Shown: piece by piece, positions 12,189 to 23,597 of the stretch | Layout: each line of letters starts with the position of its first letter | Position numbering within the stretch: the first letter of the stretch is position 1 | Assembly (NCBI GenBank): GCA_964017185.1 | Contig: OZ024884.1 | Span: forward strand, 10,827,548 to 10,891,547 | DNA from: Rugalucina vietnamica | Taxonomy: Eukaryota > Mollusca > Bivalvia > Lucinida > Lucinidae | Length of the DNA: 64,000 nucleotides | Direction of reading: 5' to 3' | The notes under the pieces: generated by a model | What the model saw: only the letters and a program-made list of their open reading frames with translations | What the model was told of the DNA's origin: nothing | Database searches by the model: none | Made by a program: the position numbers and the translations under genes

Positions 12189-12451
12189 GGCCAAGGCTGT
12201 TCTAAAAGTTTTTCACTATGTTAATAATATAACGTGCCATTTGGTTTTCGTCACCATATTTTCCCCTTCCTGTTTAAAGTCATTTTTACATTATCATACA
12301 TGTGTAGCACAGATAACATACATTTACCAACTTTTAACACGGATTGTGTTCATTTTAAAACCCCGAGAAGGGAGTTGATACAAGTACCCGCAATCAGTTT
12401 TAAACGAATTGACGAGTGGCATCACGATTTCCAGTTCATTGTATTACAAAT

Positions 12452-12690
12452 GAGCCGTGGCATATCTCAACAACAACAAAAAAAAATCTGCAAAGCAAAG
12501 GCGCAGACCAGCTTCGCGGATACACCGCGAAGCTGAGCAGCGCCTTTGTTTTCGCTACATGGATAGTACAATTCCTCTTCTACTTAAATCCAAAATTTCA
12601 AACTTCTAGATTGTTTCTGTGACTGTACAGGCTTGTTTGTGGCGGACTTGGTCAGAAACCCAAATTGTTGGTTTTCTCGTGCGCAGGCTC
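12452..12690. mobile_element. GAGCC-family MITE, right-arm copy
   Basis: Full element from GAGCCGTGG to GCGCAGGCTC with AAAT duplicated at 12448-12451 and 12691-12694. The centre holds the palindrome CAGCTTCGCGG...ACACCGCGAAGCTG. It is an older sibling of 5687-5884. Confidence 0.85.
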
Positions 12691-12761
12691 AAATATATTG
12701 CTCGGATCATTACTAAAGGATCGCATGGGCGTTATACTATTTTATCATAATATTATAACTA

Positions 12762-13804
12762 CACTGAAACAAAGTTATAAAGAGGCCACTTTTCAAACTC
12801 ATTTTTTGTTTCTAAGCCAAGTTCAAAATTGCACATTTTTTTGCCAAAAGACGTGTCTTTCAAGTAAGTAAAGTTCCAAAGTGTTAAGAAATAATTTTCT
12901 TTACTAAAGGCGTTTTTGGAGTAAAAATGCAAAAATCAATGTTTTTAAATAAAAAATTGGATACAGCACACCATTTATTGAAATTAGGAACGGGTGTCAT
13001 CAAAATGGTCGTTACGGCTTGGAAAAACATCAAACATTCGAATTTTCTCTACTGGTAGAATTTTTATGCATTTTTAAAAATCGCCAATTTTGAGATTTTT
13101 TGAAAAATTCATAAATGTGCCTCTTAAACATGTTGACCCCTGTTAAATTCACTTGATGAGGCCTGGAAATGAGAGATATAATTCGACTGAACTGTTTTTG
13201 ACCATTTTCGAGGACCAACATGTAAAGGCTGCCGCACACTTCCGGTTTCAATGCCAATTTTTAACGAACAAAATAACAAAATTTGTGGACGATTTTTTTA
13301 ATTTTCAAAGTTTATCAGAGTCTAGTAATTGACCTAAATAATTGCTGAAAATTTCAATGCCGTGCTGCTGATAATAACGCAACTGGAGAAGAACAAAGTT
13401 GGTATGCAAATTGCATACAAAAGCTGAATTCCTGTTATTCAGGTTGTTGTCTTCTTGCATGTGCAAAACAGAAACGAAGATTCTTATTGCAGCAACACTT
13501 TTGACTTAATTTTATCTTGCATCATGGCAGTCAGTAGCACTTTCAAATAAATTAAAATGTAAAAACACAACGTCATAATATGACATTTAATTTGATGTTA
13601 ATAAAGTGTGACTTTTTGAAATAGGGTACCTTTACACATGCTTCGTCTGTGTGAGAAGTATCACGCATTTTGGAATGCAGAAACTCACAGAGCCACTGTT
13701 AGACATTGGTTTATTCATATGATCATGAATTTTAATTGATCGTATTTTACTTTCTGAACTAGAAGACAAAATATGAGGTGGCCTCTTATAACTTTTTTTC
13801 AGTG
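12762..13804. mobile_element. 1.04 kb TA-flanked element, copy 2
   Basis: Same ends and length as 8909-9952, with TA at 12760-12761 and 13805-13806. It lies in the right arm, in a segment absent from the corresponding point of the left arm (about 5645). Only a handful of substitutions separate the two copies. Confidence 0.9.
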
Positions 13805-14353
13805 TATAAATAGACAGAATTTCAGACAATGCATTTAGCGCATATGTATACACTAATTCATTTACAGATAAAAATTGTTATTTTGAAATTATTTTTATCA
13901 TGTTTGTACAAAAAGAGTGTTATATAATAAAACAATGCGCCTCGGTCAATATTGGTAGTCTCTGTTGGATATCACAAAGTCATCATATTCAATGACTCAA
14001 TAGTCAATAATTGTATAAAATTGCATGTCAAGCATAAATAAAACGGGATGCTATAGAACTGAAGTGTCATGGGATATAACTTAATTTGTAGGTCTATAGG
14101 CATCAAACTGTGAGCCAGTTATTCGAAAACTAGTTTTTGTCATACTTGAAGAGAAATGTGCAAGTTACTGAAGCTTAACAAATAGATATGAGAGACGCTG
14201 GCGATGCCACATTCAGATCCTAATCGGATACAGCCTATAATATAAAACTGTATACCAAATGTTTTGTACTCTAGATTTTGCACCGTAACCATAGCTGAAC
14301 AATTTACAGCACAAAATGTTACCATTTAAGCACCACCACCACCCTCCCCCCCC

Positions 14354-14670
14354 TGATCGTTCCAAGGCGATACTTCTGTGGTGGTTCTTTTTGTTTTGTG
14401 TCTTGGTGTTTAAAACTTTTTTGTGCTGTTGGCGCCTTATGTGTGTTTTCATAGTTTTAGTTAAGTTAAGGTAACTGAGTGGCCACCTTTTGGGAAAATA
14501 GCTGCTCATTCGGCTTACGATATGTTTCATGGTATAAGTACTTGATTGTTAGTTTGCTTTTTTCCCACCGGTTTTTGGAGTGGGATTCTTTTTCTGATTG
14601 CGCCTTTTCCTGATTTTTACCTACTTGTACCTTTTAATACTGTGAAAAGTCAAAATTTTCTACTGAGAAA
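14354..14670 (+). repeat. GATCGTTCCAAGGCG-family repeat
   Basis: Begins CTGATCGTTCCAAGGCGATAC and passes through GTTAAGTTAAGGTAACTGAGTGG and a GGTTTTTGGAGTGGGA block. Further copies are at 19015, 24420, 27235 (minus), 35850, 37495, 37815, 51655 (minus) and 52985. It is probably a nonautonomous transposon; termini are not resolved. Confidence 0.75.
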
Positions 14671-14689
14671 TTGTGATTTTTTTAAACAA

Positions 14690-14925
14690 TTTGCTCAAAA
14701 CATTGTGCGTGTGAAACTAAACTTGATAAGTATGATGTGATGACAAGTTAGAACTGCCTTGGCGGGGCGGTTCAAACGAGTAGCTAAAATCCATGTTTTG
14801 GATCAAAATAAGAAAAAAGTGTATACCCGTGTGTATACCCCAGTTTTACTATATGAAAGTGGTGTTAAAGGGTGTATACAAGTGTATTACATGGAAATGT
14901 TTGGGTAAGAATCAAAGCGAGTGCA
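14690..14925. mobile_element. Hairpin MITE, right-arm copy
   Basis: Contains GCCTTGGCGGGGCGGTTC, the CATGTTTTGGATC block and the CCCCAGTTTTACTATATG block. Partner of 4560-4830. Confidence 0.7.
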
Positions 14926-15168
14926 AATTCAAGTCGGTTTTTGTAGCTCGTCTTCTTTGTTAAGCCTAACTGGAAATCTCAATAGGAAAGTTTCGAAACT
15001 AAGATTGTTCACAGTACGACAATTTCAAAATCAGCAAATCAGTAATGGCCATGAGATAATAATTCTTTTAATTACGAATCGACGAATTAAGTCATATCCC
15101 AAGGTATTTGAGTTTCTGAAGATCTCTAAAGTGCCATGTTGTAAATCTCCGACATGCACTATCCTATA

Positions 15169-15397
15169 GAGCCGTGGTGCGAGAAAACCGGTCTTCGGGT
15201 TTTCCGACCCGGCCATAGTATGATACAAGCCGGCCTATGCACACACAGAAGAAAGCTAGAATCCTGAAATTTTGGGTTCAAGTAGAGGAGATATTGTACT
15301 ATCCGTGTGGCAAAAACAAGAACGCTGATCACAGCGGCTGTGCAGTCTGTGTTTTCGAATAGGCAAAAATCCAGTTTAAAAATCCATTACGCGGCTC
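15169..15397. mobile_element. GAGCC-family MITE, insertion private to right arm
   Basis: Runs from GAGCCGTGGTGCGAGAAAAC to ATTACGCGGCTC. The left arm at about 4315-4345 reads straight through this site, so the element moved after the duplication or was lost cleanly from the other arm. The target duplication is not clean here. Confidence 0.8.
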
Positions 15398-16561
15398 ATG
15401 TGTTGTCACTTTTTTATTTCAAAGACCCTGAAACGATTAATCAGCCTACGTAAGATTACCCTGGGAATACAACAGACTGCGACTATGTATTAAAAAGCTA
15501 CAATTCTAAAATTATAAATTTTGCGTTTAATATACAAAAAGAGTCACTTAGAAATTATGTTGTGTCTGCGAAACCGGAAAACACTTCAGGCAATTTGCAA
15601 TTTTACTCTTAGGTGCGAAATGGCAAGATTTTTTGTATTATTCAACACAAAGGTTATAAAATGATTTTACACCATGGGAACTCAATGGCACGAAGGGTGT
15701 ATTTCCGTCGTTGCCTAATTTATTGCAGTGCTTTAAGTGTGTCACCCTTACAAAACTTTTAAGCATGCAGACTGGCGCGTAACATTTAATTATACCCAAA
15801 ACGTTTGTAACTTATACTAATTTTTCTAAACTGAAAAGAAAATAGTTTCTTAAATTTGTAAACAAAGTCACCATAAAATTCTGGTTCCGAAAGACATTTC
15901 TGGTTCTGAAAGGCCCTGGAGTGCACAGGGTGTATTTTTGCGAAATGTACTCACAATCCATAATTCAAGATGAAACAATATTTTTTCAGCTGTTTCATTT
16001 GATCGAAGTTGTTAGAAAAATATGTATATATTGCATTAGCGTGTTTTCGTGTGCCTTAAAAAGAAAAGGCTCACCATGACGACCTAGCAAAATCAAAGTA
16101 GTGCGCCTAAGAAGAAAACTTGCCACCGCGTTAAGATACTTCTACATGAATGTTTCGTGATATCATTGCGTGTGCAGTATGACCAAGACGAGATAAAACA
16201 ACAATTGGTTATATAAAGAAAGATATCAAAACATAACTGTGTATGACAGTATCTAAATATTTATTAGGGATAAAATATATATTCCTGACTAGACATAATA
16301 ATTTTCCTGAAATACTTTATTACAGGTTATAGGACCCTGACCTCATGGGATGCTTTTTGTCGAGCGAATAATCTGTAGTCACATTGATAACCTGTCCTGA
16401 ACTAAGGTTTCTTTACAGATTCTGTATGTCCTTACGACTCGTATTTTGTTGCTCATGTTCAGCAATGTTGGAAGAAACACTTACGTTTTTTTCTTTATTT
16501 TGTTTTACGTATTTTGAAATAAATAAAGTTCCAGATGCATATACATGTATAACTTACAAGT

Positions 16562-16800
16562 GAGTCGCTTCACCAGTAACCAACAATCTGCATATGCGAA
16601 ACAAAGACGCAGATCAGCTGTGCGGTAACTGCACAGCTGATCAATAACTTTGTTTTCACTACATAGATACATGTAGTACAAAACCTCTTCTTCTTAGATC
16701 CAAAAGTTCAAGCTTCTAGCCTGCTTTTGGGGCTGTACAAGGCGGTTTCTGTCGGACATGGTCGGAACATCAAATTGTTTGTTTTCTCACGTGAAATCTC
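16562..16800. mobile_element. GAGCC-family MITE, right-arm partner of 254-445
   Basis: AAGT flanks both ends (16558-16561 and 16801-16804). Central palindrome CAGCTGTGCGGTAACTGCACAGCTG at about 16613-16637. Confidence 0.85.
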
Positions 16801-17307
16801 AAGTTATATGATCACCTCTTTTATCGCAGCGTTCTGAGAATTTGGAATCCCTAACAGGACCTGCTGGTTATGCAGACCCTGCGAGTTTTTTCCGATTCAA
16901 TCAAGATTATTTCAGCTTATATGACGCAGGCCAATCGGCAGGTGGATAAAAAACGGGAGAATTCCGAGTAGAACTAACTGGCACACCCGCAAACAGAACT
17001 TGGTTTGCCTCACATGCTCCCAAGGTAACCAGACACAGCGGTGAGATGATCGAAATGATTAGGCGGGGTAATTAAATATCAGCGCTCTTAATCGCTCGGC
17101 TACGGGGGTGGGGCGCTCTCTTGAGGATTGTATGACATAAAATCCCTGACCTAAACATGGTATTTCAAGTTTCATACACCATTGTTCAAAGAACTTTCAG
17201 TCGTGTGTATTTTGTCAGACCGACGCTACATTTTTCTGACATGTCAGACATTCAGACAGTCTTTGGTTCTTTGTATGGGTGAGATAAAAAATAATCATGA
17301 GAAAAAC

Positions 17308-17365
17308 AACAACAGCAGCAGCAGCAGCAACAACAACAACAACAACAATAACAGCAACAACGACA
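17308..17365 (+). repeat. Compound (CAG)n/(CAA)n microsatellite
   Basis: AACAAC, then CAGCAG units, then a longer AAC run. It gives poly-Ser/Asn on one strand and poly-Leu on the other; these frames are artefacts of the repeat. Confidence 0.9.
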
Positions 17366-17693
17366 TCATTTTTTTCATTGCACACGTACTATTTGCTCTC
17401 AGGACCTTGTATTGAAGGCAATAATGTCCTATACCAAAGCGAACATTTGTTTTCGTATGTCCGATGAAAAGGCTCTTGTGATTTGACATAAATACTAATT
17501 ATTAACGCTCAATGTTTGGCGTGTGAAATCGCTTTTGTCGGTGTTGTAATATAGTCATATTTGTCTATCTTTCAGATAATTTTACAGCAGATATCTTACA
17601 TGTCTCTCAGGCTTTCCAAGAATAATCATAAGTTAGAGTTCATTACAAAACACATACATGCAATATACAGAGATTTGTTCAGCTATAGAAATT

Positions 17694-17694
<1 letters not shown>

Positions 17695-17727
<33 letters not shown>
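17695..17727 (+). repeat. (GA)n microsatellite
   Basis: About 16 GA units. Confidence 0.9.
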
Positions 17728-17728
<1 letters not shown>

Positions 17729-17834
17729 CAAATTGATAATATTGCATGTATATGGGCAAGGTGGCCATCTTGTCCTGTGACCTGGATTTTTATATACATA
17801 TTGGTTCCACCTTCCAATAAACGCTTCATATAAA

Positions 17835-18152
17835 ATTTTGCTTTGATTGGTCAAACAGTTTCAGAGGAGAAGCGGTTTAACTTTATAGTAATATACATGT
17901 ATATTGCCCAGGGTTGGGCAGATGAATCTCTGGGGTTTAGTGATTTTCATTGCTATTCGGTCCTACTGCCCATTTCCTGCAAGATCTCCCCTTTAAATGA
18001 CAGTTTAATAGTTTTCCCTATTCAAATGCATCTGCGACCTATGTTGACCTCGCCGTAAAATAGGTCAAGGTCATCACAGGGTCATTTATGTATACATTGT
18101 AATACTTTAGTCATCGATGCTTCATGCCAAGTTTCGTTGAAATCGGTTCAGA
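17835..18152 (+). repeat. Dispersed repeat (TCAAGGTCATC family), interrupted by LTR element
   Basis: Shares ordered blocks with 41641-42175: the ACATGTATAT start, CCTGCAAG, TTCAAATGCATCTGCGACCTATGTTGACC, AGGTCAAGGTCATCA and TGCTTCATGCCAAGTTTC (read as separate short blocks). It stops abruptly at GTTCAGA, where the 5' LTR begins. Confidence 0.75.
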
Positions 18153-18448
18153 TGATCTTTAGGTGCATCTTTAAGACTGCAGTTGACAATTCCTATTCTT
18201 TTAGTTGATGTTATCTAAAATTCTTTTCTAATGTCCAGAGATCAATCACTTTTAAGCTTCCTGCACTCGCCCAATATAAACTGGGATATTCGATGAGTTC
18301 AGCACTTCACTCCAAGTGCTTGTCGAATAAACGTCATAAGCTCACTTAGTGTTTGACCCTTTGGACGCATTGCTTTTAGGTTGTCCTCGCGTGTCACAAA
18401 GATTCCCTGCTAAAACGACACTTACAAAATCGTTGGCTGGAAATTTGG
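18153..18448 (+). repeat. 5' LTR
   Basis: Starts TGATCTTTAGG. It has a TATA-like AATATAAACTGGG at about 18272 and an AATAAA signal at about 18326. ACTTACA at 18426 gives a TG...CA end, but identity with the other LTR runs about 20 bp further. A TGG that could begin a primer-binding site follows at 18434. Confidence 0.8.
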
Positions 18449-18920
18449 CGGAGAGTCCAAATCTACCACGTGCAGCTACATTCCCCAACAACATCATTCC
18501 AAGCAACAGAAGTCAGGCGGTCAGACAGTCAGCCGGAAAACTACAATTATACACGTAGCCGAGCCCTCGTCGACCAGCCAAAGTCACCGACATTGTACAG
18601 CAACTCGCTTCGTCGGTCTATACGGTGCAAAGTCAAAATCCTTTGCCACCTACAACACAGAGGGATTACCAGCATCGATTCCACCCAACATCACCAAGAC
18701 GGCACTACCAACCACCAGAACAAAGGCGGCAGCATCTACCATGTTCCTAGGACAACACAAAACAACACATCGAAACAACAGAAGAAAATGCATTAAATGT
18801 GGGGGTAAGTCATCTTTTTCGTACAAGCGTTCAGCTTGCCCTGTATATAATGTCATTTGTCAGTTGTGTAGCAAAGTGCACCATCTTGCCAGTGGATGTA
18901 GAAGGAATTCTCGTAAATAG
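18449..18920 (+). pseudogene. gag: Gag remnant with zinc knuckles
   Basis: The last part (18789-18917, ended by TAG at 18918) encodes a Cys-rich segment with C-x2-C-G-G at its start, then a Cys about 13 residues later, C-x2-C, and H-H-x4-C. This is the spacing of paired zinc-knuckle motifs in nucleocapsid regions of LTR retroelements. Upstream, a proline/glutamine-rich stretch reads in a different frame up to TAG at about 18749, so at least one frameshift separates it from the knuckle. Gag would package element RNA. The capsid part is missing or unrecognisable, so the gene is broken and truncated. Confidence 0.65.
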
Positions 18921-19014
18921 CGATTCATGCCTGTCCATGAAAGCATAAATGCTCAGCAAACTTCAAATTTAAAAACGCGCTTTACCACGAGGACGGAAGA
19001 ACTAACTAAATGTT

Positions 19015-19385
19015 ATGAACCACTGCAGAAGCTGAGGGTGAGGTTATGGTCATTTAAAATCGATTTAAACCCGCCAGTAACTTTGTGTTACTGATCGTTC
19101 CAAGTCGATACTTCTGTGGTGGTTCTTTTTGTTTTATGTCTTGGTGTTTAAAATATTTTTGTGCTGTTGGCGCCTCATGTATGTTTTCATATTTTTAGTT
19201 AAGTTAAGGTAACTGAGTGACCACCTATTGGGAAAATAGCTGCTCATTCGGCTTACGACATGTTTTCATGGTATAAGAACCTGATTGTTAGTTTGGTTTT
19301 TTCCCATCTCGTTTTTTGGAGTGGGAATCTTTTTCTGATTGCGCCTTTTCCTGATCTTTGCCTACTTGTACCTTTTTACAATAAA
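19015..19385 (+). repeat. GATCGTTCCAAG-family repeat nested in LTR element
   Basis: Includes the upstream CACTGCAGAAGCTGAGGGTG block also seen at 24420, then the family core from GATCGTTCCAAGTCG. Its presence between gag and env shows the internal region was already degraded. Confidence 0.75.
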
Positions 19386-19844
19386 GGTTATCGCAATAAA
19401 AATATTCGTGATAGCTTGATCTACTGTCGCATTATGCAATCTTCATAATTGCTGTTTTAGCTTCGGTCAGCATGTTATGTCAATGACATGAGGAGATCGG
19501 TCTGATAGTAACTTTGATATGGTTCTGCTTCCCAAAATCTGAGCTCAGTCCCTTTTTTGTCCTATTTGTTTTTATTCTAAACATTTTCCAAAAGTTTTCA
19601 TTTTTTATTTTTTATTTAACATCAGGTGGTCCTTATGGCAGAACTTTACTGACTTTGCTGATGGCCTATGTGATCCTCTGTTTATGTCTAGAGACAAGTG
19701 CGTTCGACCATGATCTTCAACATTAAATTATGGAGTGATCAGGACTTGAACTCACAACTGATTATTGGTTACACACCTTTGAGGTCCAGCTACCTAGTGT
19801 TCAATCAGTAAGGCATTAATCTGGTTGTCATCGTGATAAAAACA

Positions 19845-20016
19845 CATGTAATTTACTGAAGCCCATTCTAAGGGAGGTGCAGTCACTGGTTAGTCAAAAT
19901 GAGGTCATGCTAAACAACACGGTTCGCACAGTAGAAAAGCTCGTAGCTCATGTTACCAAGGATAATCCTCATAGCAACAGGCGATCAATTTTTTCATTCA
20001 TCGGGGCAGTGATCTT
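19845..20016 (+). pseudogene. Env-like N-terminal fragment with basic cleavage-type site
   Basis: A 57-codon open stretch reads on plus from about 19845. It contains one Cys and a helical, Leu/Val-rich segment, and ends with a basic pair (Arg-Arg near 19979-19984) followed by a short hydrophobic segment, then TAA at 20018. A basic pair before a hydrophobic fusion-peptide-like start is typical of class I or F-type envelope proteins. It is in a different frame from the main env frame and separated from it by about 0.6 kb of noncoding sequence. The assignment is inferred and moderate to weak. Confidence 0.4.
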
Positions 20017-20579
20017 ATAATACAAGTGATTGGACTCTAGCCCTATTTTATAGAATATGCTTGACTTGCCACTTGGACTGGGCTGGACAGGTATTCCAAT
20101 AGTTGACTATGCAATTAAATAAGGCAAAATATTTCAAACACTGCCTGTGTTTCACAAAATACTCCTACAAGCATATTGACTATAACTTAAAAAGAAATAT
20201 ACCATTCTAAAGATGAACTGTCCCAGTGTTGTTTGATATAAAATTCAAATAGATTGAGTGATTACTTTTATATAAAAAGGCTGTTACAAAAGAGGCAAAA
20301 AAAACTTCTTCTGGAAGAAAACAATTTTTCTTCATTTTTTTACAGATGGCTTAGGTGTAATTTTTTGTGTATATATTCAAACTTGACATCAAACAACAGC
20401 CCAATATGTGCTTAAACAGATGACATGTTTTGCTTAAATAAAAATGCAATATAGAAGAAGGAGTAGTTCGTAGAAACTGACCACTATAAACACATATTTT
20501 CTTACTTATTCTCCATGTAAATACCTATTGGGCATATTCTAAAACCTGGCCTGACTCCAAGTCACACATACATTGGAAA

Positions 20580-22553
20580 ATGATAATAGCAGTACTGAAG
20601 TTTCAAGTCCCTGTAAATCTACTGTCCCTGATCGGGGATCTATCTAAAACGATTTTCGGGACGGCCACTGTTGAGGACACAAATACACTAGCTAAACACA
20701 TACATGTAAATGCACTGCAAAAACAATCCAAAAATCTTGTTCATTTAATGCAACAACACGAAGATGGGCTATCATCATTTATGTCAACAGCCAATGCGAT
20801 AATGACTAATCTCATGAAAGGTATACAGGAAAACCATGATGCAATCTCAGAGCTCCATTCTTCAATGAAAAATACTTTCAAAGTTATAGACCAATCATTC
20901 ACGACAATGGGTGTATTGATCACAAATCAAATGCAACATTCCCAGCAATTACAATATGCACTTGAAGAGCTAGTATTTAACTCAAGGTAAAATTTCTCCA
21001 GCGTTAATTCCATCACATATTCTATCGAAATGTTTAGATTATATACAGACTGTTTTACATGACAATTCAAAGGTCTCTATCTTTCGAAAACATTGTCACA
21101 CAACCCATATAATTCACTTAAATTCATGTTTGCAAGACAACATTCAAAACTGTACATAACAATTAAGTTTCCAATTACACCTTTTGTAGAACCCATGAAT
21201 CTGAATCTGTATATGGTCAAGACATTCCCAGTACCGGTCAACCATTCAACAACACATGCAACTCAACTTCTAGATCTTGCAGAACACTATGCAATTACAC
21301 ATGATGCCCAGTACTATGTAGAACTCAATAATGTAAACTTGGAATCATGCTCCAAAACAAAAATCAGGTCACGCCATGATACAAAGGCTCTCAATCCCAT
21401 AACTCATAAATCATGCTTATCAGCTCTGTATGCAAATGATAAAACAACAGTCAAAACCTTGTGTGACTTCAGGTTTATCACAAATCATATTCAATCTGAT
21501 CTCATTGAAGTTAACAAAACATCAGTTCTCGCTTATAATAGTGGCCTTTTGGAAATGGGCTGCAAATCTGGCAAGAAAATGATTAAAGGCTGCAATTTCT
21601 GTCTTATAACTAAACCATGCCATTGTTCAATATCAAGTCAAACACGATACCTTCCCCCTCGACTGTCCTCATGCCAGCATCAATCTGACAATATAACTGT
21701 TTCTCACCCTGTCAACTTAGCTTTATTACAGCAATTTTTCAATGAATCTTCTCTCGATGACATCTTTGCAGATACTGTTTTCTCTGAAAAACTGCAAGTT
21801 GACGTACCGTTTTTCAAGTTATACAACCATTCTATGTCAGCAGTTCTTGCAGATGACATCAAACAACACTTCAGTTTACAGAAAATGTCAGAAAAGGCTA
21901 AAAATGATGCTGTTATATAGAGATCATTAACTGAATCTTTCCTAGAAGGAGATCTAACATTAAGTGACATGGGTGCAACCACGAAAGTCATCATCGTACT
22001 TGGGGCACTTCAAAGGGTTGAAAATGTTAAAGCAGCTTCACTACCTGTATTTCATTATCAAAAGACTGTAGGTGATGATCCACAAGCAGCGTCTTACTTC
22101 TGGGAAAATATAAACCTGTCTTGGTAACATGGCATATTCAGTATAGTGTGTTTAATACTCATTGTTACAGCAGTCATTCTTATAAAACTGTTTAAACGTA
22201 AACCCCATAACACAGTACTTATTCTAGAATTAACTACAGGAGACTTGTGTGTTCATATTCCCTTAAAGCATATGCCTTTGAGTCCATTCTATTGGAAAAT
22301 AGTTGCCCCATCATCAATAGATCATATCATGGTCTCTCATGACCTCATACGTCCTAAGTTATCATTTGAATGGTCTGGAATTTCTTTGACAAACACAATT
22401 GCAAATCAAACTTTGACTGTTCCGAGAAGTCACAACCTGAACATGTTTTCGGCTTCTAAAATTAGGCAAATTTTAAATCAAACATATTGCGCTTACTTTT
22501 TCGTAAAGCATTATGACTTGACGATTCCTGTACAATCTTTAGTGGGTAACTGA
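20580..22553 (+). pseudogene. env: Interrupted env-like (F-type fusion glycoprotein) gene
   Basis: Envelope-type membrane glycoprotein gene of an LTR element, which would act at the cell surface in virion entry if intact. The first segment (20580-20990) has a hydrophobic start, the short motif IFGTAT with acidic residues after it, then a long heptad-like helical region; this resembles insect errantivirus and baculovirus F-type Env proteins. The second (21093-21920) is rich in Cys and N-x-S/T sites, as expected for an ectodomain. The third (22146-22553) opens with a single transmembrane helix (about 22146-22190) followed by Lys/Arg and a long tail. All three lie in the same frame. Breaks: a shift of frame between about 20986 and 21092, TAG at 21918 and TAA at 22124. 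It is therefore a broken gene, though lightly so. Confidence 0.7.
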
Positions 22554-23223
22554 CAATGACAAGTAGTGCAACTGAATGTAGGAAAACATGACTAAATAAC
22601 ACCTCACATTTGTGTATATCAAGACAATAACATGGTAAATGACAATAGTGTTTTGTTCCATATTCAGCGTGTGTTGGTACACTTCTTATGAATACCATGC
22701 TTTACAAACTTTCATTTAATTTTCGTGGTACTTCTTTGTGTAATCAGACGGTTAATGTTGTCCACTTTTGTTTCATCCAGCTTTGGAGGACCAAAGCTCA
22801 GCAGGCAGGAGAGTCGTGTCACGCCGACAAAATCAACTACGGAAATTTGTTTAAATTCGTTCATGTTTCTCAAATTTATTTAAAATGCCATTTCAAACTT
22901 TTTGTTATCTCGTTGTACGTAGTTTGCTCTATTCATGTAAGACATTCATATAACGCATTTTGCACACGAATAATATCTGTATTTCACTGATGCGAAATAT
23001 TGCAGAAAAAGCAAATACTGATAGCTTTAACTTTTTTAAACATATTGAAAACTATACATGCATGTTGAAGGCGCGTAAATTTGACTTGATCTATTGCTGT
23101 AGGTAAAACAATTATTAAAACTTCAGTTACTGTCGACTTATCATGCACATCTTTATAGTATATTCTTTCAAATGTCTTTCTGTCGTCGCCATCTTTTACG
23201 GCAGGGTTAATTATCTAAGATAA

Positions 23224-23511
23224 TGATCTTTAGGTGCATCTTTAAGACTGCAGTTGACAATTCCTATTCTTTTAGTTGATGTTATCTAAAATTCTTTTCT
23301 AATGTCCAGAGATCAATCACTTTTAAGCTTCCTGCACTCGCCCAATATAAACTGGGATATTCGATGACTTCACTCCAAGTGCTTGTCGAATAAACGTCAT
23401 AAGCTCACTTAGTGTTTGACCCTTTGGACGCATTGCTTTTAGGTTGTCCTCGCGTGTCACAAAGATTCCCTGCTAAAACGACACTTACAAAATCGTTGGC
23501 GGGAAACTTTA
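23224..23511 (+). repeat. 3' LTR
   Basis: Same sequence as 18153-18448 without the 8-nt GTTCAGCA block. The preceding bases (TTATCTAAGATAA) do not make a convincing polypurine tract. Confidence 0.8.
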
Positions 23512-23597
23512 CACATGTACAGCATGGAAGATCCTATTGCTTATGGCGTCGATATTTGCAATTGAGGCGCAGGCAAATCGTGGATTGCCTGAGAAGA

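Larger units (their letters stand above)
12220..16965 (-). repeat. Right arm of large inverted duplication
   Basis: Reverse-complement partner of 92-8185. Private additions here are 12762-13804 (with about 200 bp of extra flank to 14020), the repeat at 14354-14670, and the MITE at 15169-15397. The arm lacks both large transposons of the left arm. Confidence 0.9.
18153..23511 (+). mobile_element. Env-bearing, pol-less LTR retroelement
   Basis: Two direct repeats (18153-18448 and 23224-23511) bracket 4.8 kb. The LTRs are identical over more than 260 bp except for an 8-nt indel (GTTCAGCA present only in the 5' copy) and one mismatch near the 3' border. Inside, in order: a broken gag with a zinc knuckle (18449-18920), a nested GATCGTTCC repeat (19015-19385), a short env N-terminal-like frame (19845-20016) and an env-like frame (20580-22553). 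No reverse transcriptase, integrase or protease frame is visible. A 5-bp target duplication was not found, and the 3' LTR border is uncertain by about 20 bp. Confidence 0.8.
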
